Shown: positions 36,550-45,483 of the stretch, in pieces
Layout: the number at the start of each line of letters is the position of its first letter
How positions within the stretch are numbered: position 1 is the first letter of the stretch
From: Cyclobacterium roseum
GTDB lineage: Bacteria > Bacteroidota > Bacteroidia > Cytophagales > Cyclobacteriaceae
Length of the DNA stretch: 64,000 bases
Reading direction: 5' to 3'
NCBI RefSeq assembly: GCF_010119225.1
Contig: NZ_WNKF01000001.1
Location: 620,001 to 684,000, forward strand
Translations under genes and position numbers: made by a program
The notes under the pieces: generated by a model
What the model was told of the DNA's origin: nothing
The model's input: only the letters and a program-made list of their open reading frames with translations
The model's database searches: none

Positions 36550-36725
36550 TCTGTCTGATTCATTCCTGTACTACAACAAAACCCCTTGAAGCATCCAATT
36601 CAGGAAACAAAAGCAATGGTAGCAAGCAACTCCCCTGCTATTTCTACCTCCGAGTGGTTTTTTATTTGAATAAATAGTGCTAAATTAAACTGTCTTGGTG
36701 ATGGTAATGAATTGGAACTTAATAT

Positions 36726-38696
36726 ATGCCTGACAGATTTTCTTTTGCGACATTCATCTTCCTCGTAGGAACGGCAGTGGTATGTTATCAGGCGAAAGCC
36801 CAGCCTTGCCCTGAAAAACTTATGGCAGCAGCGCCAGGATCCAACTATCTGGAAATTATCTCCCCAACTTCCGGTCCTATTACCATCCCCTTGCCGGAGG
36901 TACAGGTATTTCCCGGAGGAGAAGAACGGATATACATTCTCCTTCCTGATGTATTGACCGAGCTCTCAACGCCCATTATCCGATGGAATGAATTGGTCCT
37001 GAAAAAACCGCTTCATTCGGATGAAAATTGGCAAGGCTCCCTGGATCGAGCTGCGTTTTACACAACCCAATGCCTACCGGATTTGGAGGAAAGCCATTTT
37101 TCCGAAGCCAACTCGCAGGAAGGGTTTCTATATAAAATGGAAAGCAACAGGGTTACCGTGCAGGGGACCATCTCCTTTGCAGCAATAGATGGTAAGCAGG
37201 TGAAACTCCATTTCAATGTGAGCGATCGGGAAGTACCCAGACCTCTGATAAACGACCTGGATGGAACGGTCTATTCAAGGGGTAATTCTCTGACCATCTC
37301 ATCCGGTGAAATCAGCTATTTTCCAACGGAAAAGCTTTTAACAGGTGCCGGATTTGCGGAGGGAAATAATCTAAACCAACGATTTGATTTTCAGATAAAC
37401 GGATTTCAGGGAGAACCTGGAATTTTCGTTACCAATGAGGGGCCTGATTATCTGGACAACTATTTTGTTTACAAAGTCGATGGAAATCCGGAAACTGAAA
37501 TTTTTATTAAAAAATACGCAATAGACCCATCGGTTATCGATTCCCGTTCATTTTTTGAGCCCATTCCGGTTCGGTTAGCCCCCCAGGACCTGGAGCAGCT
37601 TCCCCTGGTCGCCGAACTAAATAGCAACAGTCTGTTAATTGACCCAAAACCAGCCTCCATTGAAGTACCTCTTGTCAATCAGGCATTTGAGGGCAATTCC
37701 CCGGATAGCCAACAAATAAGAAGCTTTGCCAACCCGTCCGTTCTAAACCCCGGTTCCTGGGAAAATGACTACACCGTTTTTTTCGAGAACCTACCGGTAT
37801 GGAATCTTACCTGGATAGAAAAGGATTCAACGGACGGCCTCCAAACAATCCGCCTGCAGAATCGCATGCCGGAATCAGATACCGGTACACCTGGAATCGA
37901 ACAGCGACTCAGTTACCAACAGGTGGAGAAAATGAATGAACGTTTTATGGAGATCTTCAAAACGTTTGATGATTCTTCCGATACCACTCAATTGAAAGAA
38001 TCGATTTTGAGTCTATTCGAAACCAATGAGCTGGCTACCGCTGCAAGGATGAATGACCCCTTTGAAGAATTTTTGGTGACGACCATTTCTGCCTTTCGCG
38101 AAGCTGAAAAACACGCACTTTACACCGGATCTGCTACATCTGTTCCCACAATGGATGCGAATGCATTGGAATTGGCACCTGCAGTGCTGCAGGTGAATAA
38201 GGAAACCGGATTACCCGTGTCCAGGTCCTTTACGTTTAAGGAAACGAATATTCAAATTGCCTATGGGGAGGACAGTATATCGCTGACGGCAGTCAATGAA
38301 AGCCAGGGTCAACAATCCATCAATCTCCCCAATGCGGGTTTACTGGACATTTATCAATTTTTTGGAGCCCTTAGCCAGCTACCGCTTACCGAGACCTCTC
38401 AGATCAATTTGGGCTTTTTTGATTTGACACTCGTCGAAAAGCGCAGCGTAGAAGATCCCAATCAACAGCGCCTCCTCCTGCTTCCCAAATACATACATGT
38501 CAATGTGAAAGTCCTCGAAAAGTTAACCTATCAAGGCACCGGAGCAATTAAATTAGCGATTCATTTCAACGGCCTTCGCAATCCTTTATTCCCTGAAAGC
38601 TACGAGCCGGATTATACCGGCTCCTATTACGTAAGCCAGTCTTTTCCGCACCAACTGATCAAAGCTACTTTTAATCAAGGCTTGACCCTTCAATAA
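36726..38696 (+). CDS. Exported protein of unknown function
   Basis: A 656-residue protein. The start has a signal peptide (FSFATFIFLVGTAVVCYQAKAQ), so it is exported. I recognise no family. Residues ~25-330 look beta-rich with short strands and many Asp/Gly turns. Residues ~400-480 are more helical (QQVEKMNERFMEIFKTFDD). A second beta-rich portion (LPNAGLLDIYQFFGAL...) runs to a C-terminus ending VSQSFPHQLIKATFNQGLTLQ. No haem motif, transmembrane helix or sorting domain is visible. The stop TAA overlaps the next ATG by one base (TAATG), so the two proteins are probably made together. Confidence 0.7.
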   Translation: MPDRFSFATFIFLVGTAVVCYQAKAQPCPEKLMAAAPGSNYLEIISPTSGPITIPLPEVQVFPGGEERIYILLPDVLTELSTPIIRWNELVLKKPLHSDENWQGSLDRAAFYTTQCLPDLEESHFSEANSQEGFLYKMESNRVTVQGTISFAAIDGKQVKLHFNVSDREVPRPLINDLDGTVYSRGNSLTISSGEISYFPTEKLLTGAGFAEGNNLNQRFDFQINGFQGEPGIFVTNEGPDYLDNYFVYKVDGNPETEIFIKKYAIDPSVIDSRSFFEPIPVRLAPQDLEQLPLVAELNSNSLLIDPKPASIEVPLVNQAFEGNSPDSQQIRSFANPSVLNPGSWENDYTVFFENLPVWNLTWIEKDSTDGLQTIRLQNRMPESDTGTPGIEQRLSYQQVEKMNERFMEIFKTFDDSSDTTQLKESILSLFETNELATAARMNDPFEEFLVTTISAFREAEKHALYTGSATSVPTMDANALELAPAVLQVNKETGLPVSRSFTFKETNIQIAYGEDSISLTAVNESQGQQSINLPNAGLLDIYQFFGALSQLPLTETSQINLGFFDLTLVEKRSVEDPNQQRLLLLPKYIHVNVKVLEKLTYQGTGAIKLAIHFNGLRNPLFPESYEPDYTGSYYVSQSFPHQLIKATFNQGLTLQ

Positions 38697-40387
38697 TGTT
38701 TTCCTATATGAATACTCCACTATTAAAATACAATGCGATACTCCTTCTGTCTTATGCCTGCTTGATCGCCCTGGCCGCAGGAATGTTGGGTTCCTGTCAA
38801 GAAAACGCCGTACAGCCTTCAGAAAGCGATGTGTCGCAGGCGATGGAAAACGGCTACCTGGCCCATGAAGGATACACCCGGAGTCTGAAGTTTACAAGGG
38901 ATTGGCTGGAGTACGCGGATCCGGAAACCGGTTTAATTCCCAGAAATCTGAATGAGAGCAAAGATATCTGGAATGCAAAAGATGCCGCAGCGGATAATTA
39001 CCCCTTTATGGTCCTGACCGCTTCCCTACTGGATAGCGACCTTTATGAAGGAAAGCTGGCAAGCATCCTGGAAACCGAACAAAGGCTAACCAACCGTCTA
39101 GACCGTCTACCCGACACCTATTCCTTTTCCAAGGGTGATTTTGAGAAGGAGGAACTGGTTAAAGAGGAAATTATTTTTGGTGCCTCCGAATATATTAAAG
39201 ATGGATTACTCCCGCTGACGGAATACATTGGACAAACCCCCTGGTCCGATCGCATGACAGCACTTCTAGACGATATTTGGAAGAATGCCGCTAATGAGAC
39301 TCCCTATGGAATCCTACCTTCACTGAATGTAGAGGTTAATGGAGAATTACTACAGGCGCTTTCCAGGGTATACTGGATGACTGGGGATGAAAAATACCTG
39401 GACTGGGCCATTCGACTGGGAGACTATTACCTATTAGGTGACCATCATCCCACCGATGACTTCGACTTACTCCGGCTTCGGGATCACGGTTGTGAAATTG
39501 TCTCAGGGCTTTGTGAACTTTATGTGGCGACCGCCTTTGCCAGGACGGAAAAAAAAGCAGCGTATCAACCGGCCATCTATCGAATGATGGACCGAATTCT
39601 GGAAGTGGGGACCAATGAACACGGGCTGTTTTACAATCAAATAAATCCTCAAAACGGAGAAATACTCGATGAGGGAATTGCTGATACCTGGGGGTATACG
39701 TATAATGCCTATTACAGCTTGTTTTTACTGGATCATCACGAACCCTACCAGCAGGCTGTGCTAAGAGCCCTGGAAAACCTGAACCATTATGAGTACTACG
39801 ATTGGGAAAGGGGAAGCTCTGATGGCTATGCAGATGCCATTGAGAGTGCTTTAAATCTTTATAACCGGGAACCACTACTGGAAACCGAAGACTGGATCGA
39901 CAGCCAGATTCAACACATGTGGTCCCTGCAGGATTCAGCTCATCGTAGTGGAACGGAGGCCTACCGGGGCAATGGCATCATCGAGGGTTGGCATGGGGAT
40001 GGCAATTTTGCCAGAACCACCCTGATGTACTGCCTTTGGAAAGCTCAAGGGGTAACCGCCTATCCCTGGAATAAGGATTTGTATCTGGGTGCTGTTCCGG
40101 ACGAAAATGGAATTTTGGTTTCCCTTTTGAGCGAAGAACCCTGGAAAGGCACCCTCAAATTTGACCGGGAACGGCATCAACACATTTTTAACCTTCCCTT
40201 GGATTATCCCCGAATCAATCAGTTTCCGGAGTGGTTTGTGGTTTCACCGGAGAAAAAGTACCAGGTGAACTTCCCCTCCGGAGATGCCTCGGGAAGTTAC
40301 AGCGGTGAGGAACTGATAGCGGGTATCGAAATCGATTTGGAAAAAGATCAGCAAATTGCGATCCTCATTCAGCCCATTGAGGAGTAG
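38696..40387 (+). CDS. Lipoprotein, probable (alpha/alpha) barrel glycosidase-like
   Basis: A 563-residue protein with a lipoprotein signal (LAAGMLGSC, Cys34). Regularly spaced helical segments carry aromatic and acidic residues: WNAKDAAADNYPFMVLTA, LLQALSRVYWMTGDEKYLDWAIRLGDYYL, LRDHGCEIVSGLCELYVA, YTYNAYYSLFLLDHHEPYQQAVLRALENL, SDGYADAIESALNLYNR and IIEGWHGDGNFARTTLMYCLW. This resembles a six-hairpin glycosidase or lyase fold, as in GH88/GH127-like and related enzymes, but no family-defining catalytic motif was recognised. It ends with a beta tail. Start is translationally coupled to the exported protein upstream. Its 3' end overlaps the convergent glycosyltransferase gene by 19 bp. Likely a surface or periplasmic sugar-active enzyme. 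Confidence 0.7.
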   Translation: MFSYMNTPLLKYNAILLLSYACLIALAAGMLGSCQENAVQPSESDVSQAMENGYLAHEGYTRSLKFTRDWLEYADPETGLIPRNLNESKDIWNAKDAAADNYPFMVLTASLLDSDLYEGKLASILETEQRLTNRLDRLPDTYSFSKGDFEKEELVKEEIIFGASEYIKDGLLPLTEYIGQTPWSDRMTALLDDIWKNAANETPYGILPSLNVEVNGELLQALSRVYWMTGDEKYLDWAIRLGDYYLLGDHHPTDDFDLLRLRDHGCEIVSGLCELYVATAFARTEKKAAYQPAIYRMMDRILEVGTNEHGLFYNQINPQNGEILDEGIADTWGYTYNAYYSLFLLDHHEPYQQAVLRALENLNHYEYYDWERGSSDGYADAIESALNLYNREPLLETEDWIDSQIQHMWSLQDSAHRSGTEAYRGNGIIEGWHGDGNFARTTLMYCLWKAQGVTAYPWNKDLYLGAVPDENGILVSLLSEEPWKGTLKFDRERHQHIFNLPLDYPRINQFPEWFVVSPEKKYQVNFPSGDASGSYSGEELIAGIEIDLEKDQQIAILIQPIEE

Positions 40388-41661
40388 AACGCATCCCTCT
40401 TCCTGAAAAATGCCAATAAGTTTGCTGGCTCCGGGTCTTGCAAATCCGGTGAATCACTGGCCAAAATTTGTTGCGCGGACCTCGATACCGGTAGGTTTGG
40501 AAAGAAACGATCACGTAGGTGATGGGTTAATTTGAGCACCAAAAACCCATCAAACCATTGCCAGAATTTTTTCAAAAAAGAAGCTTTTGTGGTGGATTCA
40601 CGCTTTAATTGCTGCACCCTCTCCTGAAATTCAACAATTGCCAACACCTCCTTCAAGGGCACAGGCAATTGCCATTTGTCAGGCTCCTGCTCATAAATAA
40701 GGGGTATTTGGGTAAATAATTCCTTTAAACAGGCATAAATATCCGGATGATAGCTTTCTTTTGCCATTGAATCGCCTCCCAGAAAGTCCAATTGTGCCCG
40801 GCCAGTACCGAAAGGTACCCGGTCTGAAGCCCTGGAGGAAGGAAAGACCGTCGCATCCAGGTAGGAAAATTTCACTACGGGTAATAGCTTGTGCATAAAG
40901 TAAAAATCCTCTCCGGCCCTACGACTATTCATCCCGCCAGAACGCGCGTAAGTCGCAGCCCTGACGGCCATGCAGGAACCAACAGTATGGATGGCAAAGG
41001 GATAGCCTGCCCGTTTCAACCCCTGAATGTAACACCTTAGATGGAGTTCGTATTGGATGATTCCTGATGCAAGTGCCGGTTTGGGTTCGTTTTTATACCG
41101 GTGTTCAAACATAAAATGCCCCAGGTCCAAAGAGGGGTCCTGAAAAGCCTTTTCGGCAGCAGCCAGGTATTGCTCAGAAACCTCACAGTCTGCGTCCAAA
41201 CAGAGAATGGGGCCATTTTTTCCCAGTAGGCCCCAGCGGCATAAGGCCTCATCCATGCCAATTTTCCGTGCCAAACCGGCTCCCGCTTTCTTTTTTGGAA
41301 GTGCCTCCTCCCGAATTACCTTTACTTGAATGAAGTGTTCCGGATGCTGTGTCTTCCACTCCTGAATCTGCCGGATGCATTCCTGATTGATCTTCAATAC
41401 AGCCTCTGAAGCGTCTAATGGTGCATTGACAACACAAATCACCTCTACCGATCCCGAGGTAGAACGACATTTTCCGAGTGAATTCAGGGTGATGTCGATA
41501 TTGGGTTCCTTATAAGCCGGAATAACCACCACCAAAGACAGGTCCTCAGGCGGAAACTCCTTAAAGTAGGGTTCCCTTACCTGAAACCGTTTGGTATACG
41601 TAGAAATAATGGCTTGCATAGTGGATATCATCGGCGGGTGTTTTATTTCAGAAAAGTACAA
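40369..41661 (-). CDS. Glycosyltransferase family 2-like protein
   Basis: A 430-residue protein with a GT-A nucleotide-sugar transferase fold: LSLVVVIPAYKEPNIDITLNSLGKC at residues ~42-66 and the DxD-type metal motif CLDADCEVSEQYL at ~152-164. VGSCMAVRAATYARSGGMNSRRAGEDFYF follows, a typical acceptor-side ED motif of GT2. A strongly charged C-terminal part of ~150 residues has no clear transmembrane helix. It transfers a sugar to a lipid or protein acceptor; donor and acceptor unknown. Start could also be Met12. Convergent overlap with the upstream lipoprotein gene by 19 bp; divergent from miaE. Confidence 0.82.
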   Translation of the reverse strand: MYFSEIKHPPMISTMQAIISTYTKRFQVREPYFKEFPPEDLSLVVVIPAYKEPNIDITLNSLGKCRSTSGSVEVICVVNAPLDASEAVLKINQECIRQIQEWKTQHPEHFIQVKVIREEALPKKKAGAGLARKIGMDEALCRWGLLGKNGPILCLDADCEVSEQYLAAAEKAFQDPSLDLGHFMFEHRYKNEPKPALASGIIQYELHLRCYIQGLKRAGYPFAIHTVGSCMAVRAATYARSGGMNSRRAGEDFYFMHKLLPVVKFSYLDATVFPSSRASDRVPFGTGRAQLDFLGGDSMAKESYHPDIYACLKELFTQIPLIYEQEPDKWQLPVPLKEVLAIVEFQERVQQLKRESTTKASFLKKFWQWFDGFLVLKLTHHLRDRFFPNLPVSRSAQQILASDSPDLQDPEPANLLAFFRKRDAFYSSMG

Positions 41662-41721
41662 AAAATACCGACACGGGCGAACCGTTTGTACTTTCCGGAT
41701 TTAAAATTGAAAAAGATCCCT

Positions 41722-41729
41722 TACTTTTG
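41722..41729 (+). promoter_or_regulatory. Possible -7 promoter element of miaE
   Basis: TACTTTTG matches TAnnTTTG 46 bp before the miaE start. No well-spaced -33 partner was seen, so this is tentative. Confidence 0.35.
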
Positions 41730-41775
41730 CTTTTAACGTAAACGGAATTGCCGGATATAGAAAATTGAACCTGTA

Positions 41776-42363
41776 ATGAAATATTCCATTGACCTTAAAG
41801 TTCCTTCCTCTGATGCTTGGCTGGCTGCTGTTATGGCTGATTTTAGTTCCTTTTTACAAGATCATGCGGATTGCGAACGAAAGGCATCGGCGATGGCTAC
41901 TTCCTTAATTGCCAAATATCCGGATCGGGTAAAAATCATTCCTGACATGATAGAAACGGCCATCGAAGAGTTGGAGCATTTTCAGCAGGTATTCGAGATC
42001 ATGCAACAAAAAGGCGTTCCGCTGAATAAAGAAATGAAGGAGGATCCGTACATCAAGCAATTGACCCCCCTTACACATGGTGGGACAGCCGAAAGCAGGT
42101 TTCTGTCCCGGATGCTGTTGGGATCGATTGTGGAATGCCGGGGATGCGAACGGTTCCGTATGGTTTCGGAGGCACAAAGCGATGAAGAATTGAAAAAATT
42201 CTATAAAATGCTTTGGACCTCGGAGGCAAAACACGGAAACATTTTTGTTGAACTAGCGTTGCAGTACTTTGACGAGAAAACGGTCTACGACCGCTTGCAT
42301 GAAATGATGGTCTTCGAGGGCGAAGTCATAAAGCGTCTGCCGATTGCGCCTGCTTTACACTAA
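41776..42363 (+). CDS. miaE: tRNA-(ms2io6A)-hydroxylase MiaE family
   Basis: A 195-residue ferritin-like di-iron protein that hydroxylates the isopentenyl side chain of 2-methylthio-N6-isopentenyladenosine at tRNA position 37. The iron ligands are visible as Glu/His sets on the helices: EELEHFQQVFEIM, LGSIVECRGCERFRMV and TSEAKHGNIFVEL. The loop LTPLTHGGTAESRFLSRMLL is typical of the family. Length agrees with the ~190-200 residue bacterial form. It is monocistronic between divergent and convergent neighbours, with only 14 bp to the next gene's stop. Confidence 0.9.
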   Translation: MKYSIDLKVPSSDAWLAAVMADFSSFLQDHADCERKASAMATSLIAKYPDRVKIIPDMIETAIEELEHFQQVFEIMQQKGVPLNKEMKEDPYIKQLTPLTHGGTAESRFLSRMLLGSIVECRGCERFRMVSEAQSDEELKKFYKMLWTSEAKHGNIFVELALQYFDEKTVYDRLHEMMVFEGEVIKRLPIAPALH

Positions 42364-42377
42364 GCCCGGGAAATCCT

Positions 42378-43406
42378 CTAAGAGGACCCGTCATTTTTGG
42401 ATTCCGCTGCTTTCTTAGCCTTCTTTTCTTCGAGTCGTTGCTGGATGATATCTACCGGGTATTTTTGGGTGAGCTCCCGGATTTCATACGAAAACTCACT
42501 GTAAAGTTCTTTCCAGATTTCAATTTCCTCTTCGGTGTAAGAATAAAACCCACGACCATTTGTAACGCCCTTACCTCCGGCATCCACGATATCATTAATA
42601 ACCCTTCCCGGTGATGGGTCGTTATTCAAGGTTGGAAACAGGTCTTTCATCACCTCACGGTAGGACGCGATCCCGGTGAAATCCATCCAACGAAACACGC
42701 CCATCATGGGCAAAAAATAGCCTGCAACGTTTCTGCAGGCACGGTCTACGTCTTCCACCGAAGCGTAGTCCTGATCCACCAAATGCATGGCCTCCCGGTA
42801 CATGGCGTACATGAGCCGATTGGCAATAAATCCGGGCAGGTCTTTTTTGACAAGTACCGTTTCCTTTTGCCAAAGCTCACCTAAATCGTACAGAAATTGG
42901 GCTTTCTCCAAATCGCTGTCCTTCCCACAAATCACCTCCAAAAACCGGGTGGTATAGGCTGGCTCCATCCAGTGCAAGCCGAAAAAGCGTTCCGGGTGAC
43001 TCACAAATTGCTGTAAATCCGTAATGGGAATGGCGGAGGTATTGGTGGTAATCAAGGTCTCTTTGGAAACAATCCCATCCAGCGTTTGAAACACCTCTCC
43101 TTTCAGCCGCTTGTCTTCCTTAATGGATTCAATAACCAGGCGCGTTGGCTTTAAGTCCTTCAATTCAGCGGATGCAGTGAATTTATTCAAGTAGTCTTCG
43201 GCCTTGCCCCGGATCAGTCCTTTTTCTACCGCCAGTTTAAAATGGTCTCTTACCCTTTGTTTGCCTGCTTCCAGTGCATCCGGCATCAATTCCACCCCTA
43301 TCACTGGGTGACCGGCCATTAACATACAAGCGGCAATACTGCTCCCCATCAGCCCCAGGCCAATGATGCCCACAGGGTAGTCCCGGGGATCAAAATTTGG
43401 TGTCAT
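42378..43406 (-). CDS. 3-hydroxyacyl-CoA dehydrogenase family protein
   Basis: A 342-residue NAD-dependent dehydrogenase. The Rossmann motif GIIGLGLMGSSIAACMLMAG is near residues 14-33. NTSAIPITDLQQFVSHPERFFGLHWMEP carries the catalytic His environment, and the C-terminal helical domain (DLPGFIANRLMYAMYREAMHLVDQ, VDRACRNVAGYFLPMMGVFRW) matches HAD/hydroxybutyryl-CoA dehydrogenases. A Lys/Ala-rich tail ends it. In this unit, next to Gfo/Idh/MocA oxidoreductases, it might oxidise a sugar-acid or hydroxy-acid (as in L-gulonate 3-dehydrogenase relatives) rather than a fatty acyl-CoA; that is inference. Last gene of the seven-gene minus-strand unit, 54 bp after its neighbour. Cytoplasmic. Confidence 0.85.
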   Translation of the reverse strand: MTPNFDPRDYPVGIIGLGLMGSSIAACMLMAGHPVIGVELMPDALEAGKQRVRDHFKLAVEKGLIRGKAEDYLNKFTASAELKDLKPTRLVIESIKEDKRLKGEVFQTLDGIVSKETLITTNTSAIPITDLQQFVSHPERFFGLHWMEPAYTTRFLEVICGKDSDLEKAQFLYDLGELWQKETVLVKKDLPGFIANRLMYAMYREAMHLVDQDYASVEDVDRACRNVAGYFLPMMGVFRWMDFTGIASYREVMKDLFPTLNNDPSPGRVINDIVDAGGKGVTNGRGFYSYTEEEIEIWKELYSEFSYEIRELTQKYPVDIIQQRLEEKKAKKAAESKNDGSS

Positions 43407-43460
43407 GCGTTTGCTTTTAATCGTATTTTTAATCGGAAAAGGAACCCCTTTTCCTGAAAA

Positions 43461-44537
43461 TCACAAATTCACTACTTTCCCTGTCCTAACCGACTCGTCA
43501 CACGCAAAGGCAATTCGCAGGCTATTCACAGCGTCTTCCATATGATCACTAAGGTCCGTATCCTGATGGATGGCTTTCAGAAAATATTCCTGCTCCCGCT
43601 TACAAAGGGCATTGTGATCGGGTTCATCGCTCAGATCAATCCACTCGTCTTCATGAGCGAATTTTTCCTCGGCATCCAAGGCTGCCCGGTGGTAGAGCAA
43701 GGATTCGGTTTTGGTATGCGATTCAATGCTATCCGATTTTCCAGACCCGCCTGCTTCCCGGGCCACGATGGAAACCGATCCGTTGGGACCGAATACGTCC
43801 TTGATGAAAAAGGCTGTTTCACTGACCATCGGACCCCAGCCAGCCTCATACCATCCCACCGAGCCGTCTTCAAAACGAATTTGGAGGTTACCGTAATTAT
43901 AATTTCCATCGGGTATTTCCTCGGTTAACTTGGCTCCAATGGCATACACCTGTGTGGGCTTGGACCGGGTCATTTGACACATGACATCAATGTAATGTAC
44001 CCCACAGTCAACGATGGGACTTAAACTTTTCATTAGATTTCGATGCAGGGTCCACATATTGCCTTCGCTCTGCTGATTTAAATTCATGCGCATCACCAGT
44101 GGCTTACCCAATTCCTGACTCATAGCAATAAATTTAATCCAGGAAGGATGCTGCCGCAATATGTATCCCACCACCAATTTTTTATGACTTTTTTTGGCTG
44201 CATTGACCACTCTCCGGGCTCCCTCTACGGTGTCCGCCAATGGTTTTTCCACAAAAACATGACACCCTCGCCCAAACGCATCCACAGCGAACGTCTCGTG
44301 CGTATCCGGGTAGGTATTGATACTGACGGCATCTGGTTTGGTCGTATCCATCGCCGAGTAATAATCATCAAAAAGAGGATAGCCACCACCTAGTTTTTCA
44401 TTGAGTGCTTCTTTAGTCTTTCCTCCTGATACCAGGCCAACGATCTCAAAGCCTTCCAGTTGATGATAAGCCAATGCATGAGAAGCGCCCATATTGCCGC
44501 AACCCACTACTAAAATTTTTATTGGTTCTTGGGTCAT
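43461..44537 (-). CDS. Gfo/Idh/MocA-family oxidoreductase (cytoplasmic)
   Basis: A 358-residue NAD(P)-dependent sugar oxidoreductase. The Rossmann motif ILVVGCGNMGASHALAYH is at residues 8-25 and the signature EKPLADTVEGARRVV near ~95-110. YILRQHPSWIKF, the GVHYIDVM catalytic segment (DxxxHYxD type) and a C-terminal SLRIAFACDESVRTG are also present. No signal peptide. It is one of two members of this family in the unit; the other (50297-51595) is exported. Such pairs oxidise C3 of glucosides in 3-keto pathways, with inositol dehydrogenases as relatives. 102 bp downstream of a DUF1080 gene. Substrate unknown. Confidence 0.87.
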   Translation of the reverse strand: MTQEPIKILVVGCGNMGASHALAYHQLEGFEIVGLVSGGKTKEALNEKLGGGYPLFDDYYSAMDTTKPDAVSINTYPDTHETFAVDAFGRGCHVFVEKPLADTVEGARRVVNAAKKSHKKLVVGYILRQHPSWIKFIAMSQELGKPLVMRMNLNQQSEGNMWTLHRNLMKSLSPIVDCGVHYIDVMCQMTRSKPTQVYAIGAKLTEEIPDGNYNYGNLQIRFEDGSVGWYEAGWGPMVSETAFFIKDVFGPNGSVSIVAREAGGSGKSDSIESHTKTESLLYHRAALDAEEKFAHEDEWIDLSDEPDHNALCKREQEYFLKAIHQDTDLSDHMEDAVNSLRIAFACDESVRTGKVVNL

Positions 44538-44639
44538 GATTATTTGTTTTTATTGATGCCTTGGTTTATTTTTTCTTGTTTTGTCTGCTTAATTACGTTC
44601 AAGTTAAAAAAATATTCGATGAGGACGAGTGCCAATTAG

Positions 44640-45479
44640 CTATTTCTTTAGCAAGGGAAATAAAGCGATCTCCCTAAATGCAATTGAAGCTCCCTCCGAC
44701 TGAACCTGAATTCTCCCAAACTCCGGACGAACACTTTTGGCGAAATTAACTAACTTACCATTAAGGTAAACGGCCACATTCCCCTCCCAGGCTTGTATCT
44801 CCAACTCATTCCATTCACCAACCTCCGCTTCTACATCCTGCTTGCCCCTAAAATCAATGGTATCGGACCATTTCGGAGACCTGCCGTACCAATTGATTCG
44901 ACCCCCATGGATTCGTTCCCAATTTCCTTTGGGATCAAATACCCTGGCATTGCCCGGTTCCTTGTGTACTACCGGTGAACTGATCCCAAAAGAAGTTGAA
45001 CCGTCCCCAACTACTATGAAATCTCCCGTGCCACCTTCAATGATCTGAACTTCGATGCCGTGCATCCAGATTCCATTATAGCCCCCATCCATTCCCTGTG
45101 AATGAATCAGTATGCCACTATCCCTGGCTTTCGCTTTCCTGTCCCCATAGGTTTCCCCGGTCCAGCGAAAGGTAGCCTTAAGGATAAAATTATCGTAGGG
45201 ATCCTTCGTCGTAATGCATCCCCACTCCTCCCCACTGATTTGCAGCATACCGTCTACCACCTGAAATACCTGTAGCGGATCCTCGTTACGGCCCCTATCC
45301 TGGATAAAGGTATACCAGGCATTGAGATTTTTCCCATCAAACAAGGGAATCATTGTTCCCCGCTGCCATGCTGTTGGGCTCGGCAGGGATTGTCCAACAC
45401 CAGGAAGGACTACAAAAATTGAAATGCCCATAAGAAACAGGAAAATGGGCGATAAAAGGAGATTTCTAAAGATTTTCAT
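44640..45479 (-). CDS. DUF1080 (3-keto-disaccharide hydrolase-like) exported protein
   Basis: A 279-residue protein with an N-terminal hydrophobic export segment (residues ~8-30, SPIFLFLMGISIFVVLPGVG). It then has the DUF1080 concanavalin-like beta-sandwich: MIPLFDGKNLNAWYTF, EEWGCITTKDPYDNFILKATFRW, DSGILIHSQG, GIWMHGIEVQIIEGGTGDF and WNELEIQAWEGNVAVYLNGKLVNFA. In Bacteroidota this family has been linked to cleavage of 3-keto glycosides made by Gfo/Idh/MocA dehydrogenases. It sits 4 bp after the PVC-type dehydrogenase and before the cytoplasmic oxidoreductase, fitting that scheme. A second, shorter DUF1080 protein is in the same unit. Confidence 0.87.
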   Translation of the reverse strand: MKIFRNLLLSPIFLFLMGISIFVVLPGVGQSLPSPTAWQRGTMIPLFDGKNLNAWYTFIQDRGRNEDPLQVFQVVDGMLQISGEEWGCITTKDPYDNFILKATFRWTGETYGDRKAKARDSGILIHSQGMDGGYNGIWMHGIEVQIIEGGTGDFIVVGDGSTSFGISSPVVHKEPGNARVFDPKGNWERIHGGRINWYGRSPKWSDTIDFRGKQDVEAEVGEWNELEIQAWEGNVAVYLNGKLVNFAKSVRPEFGRIQVQSEGASIAFREIALFPLLKK

Positions 45480-45483
45480 AGTT

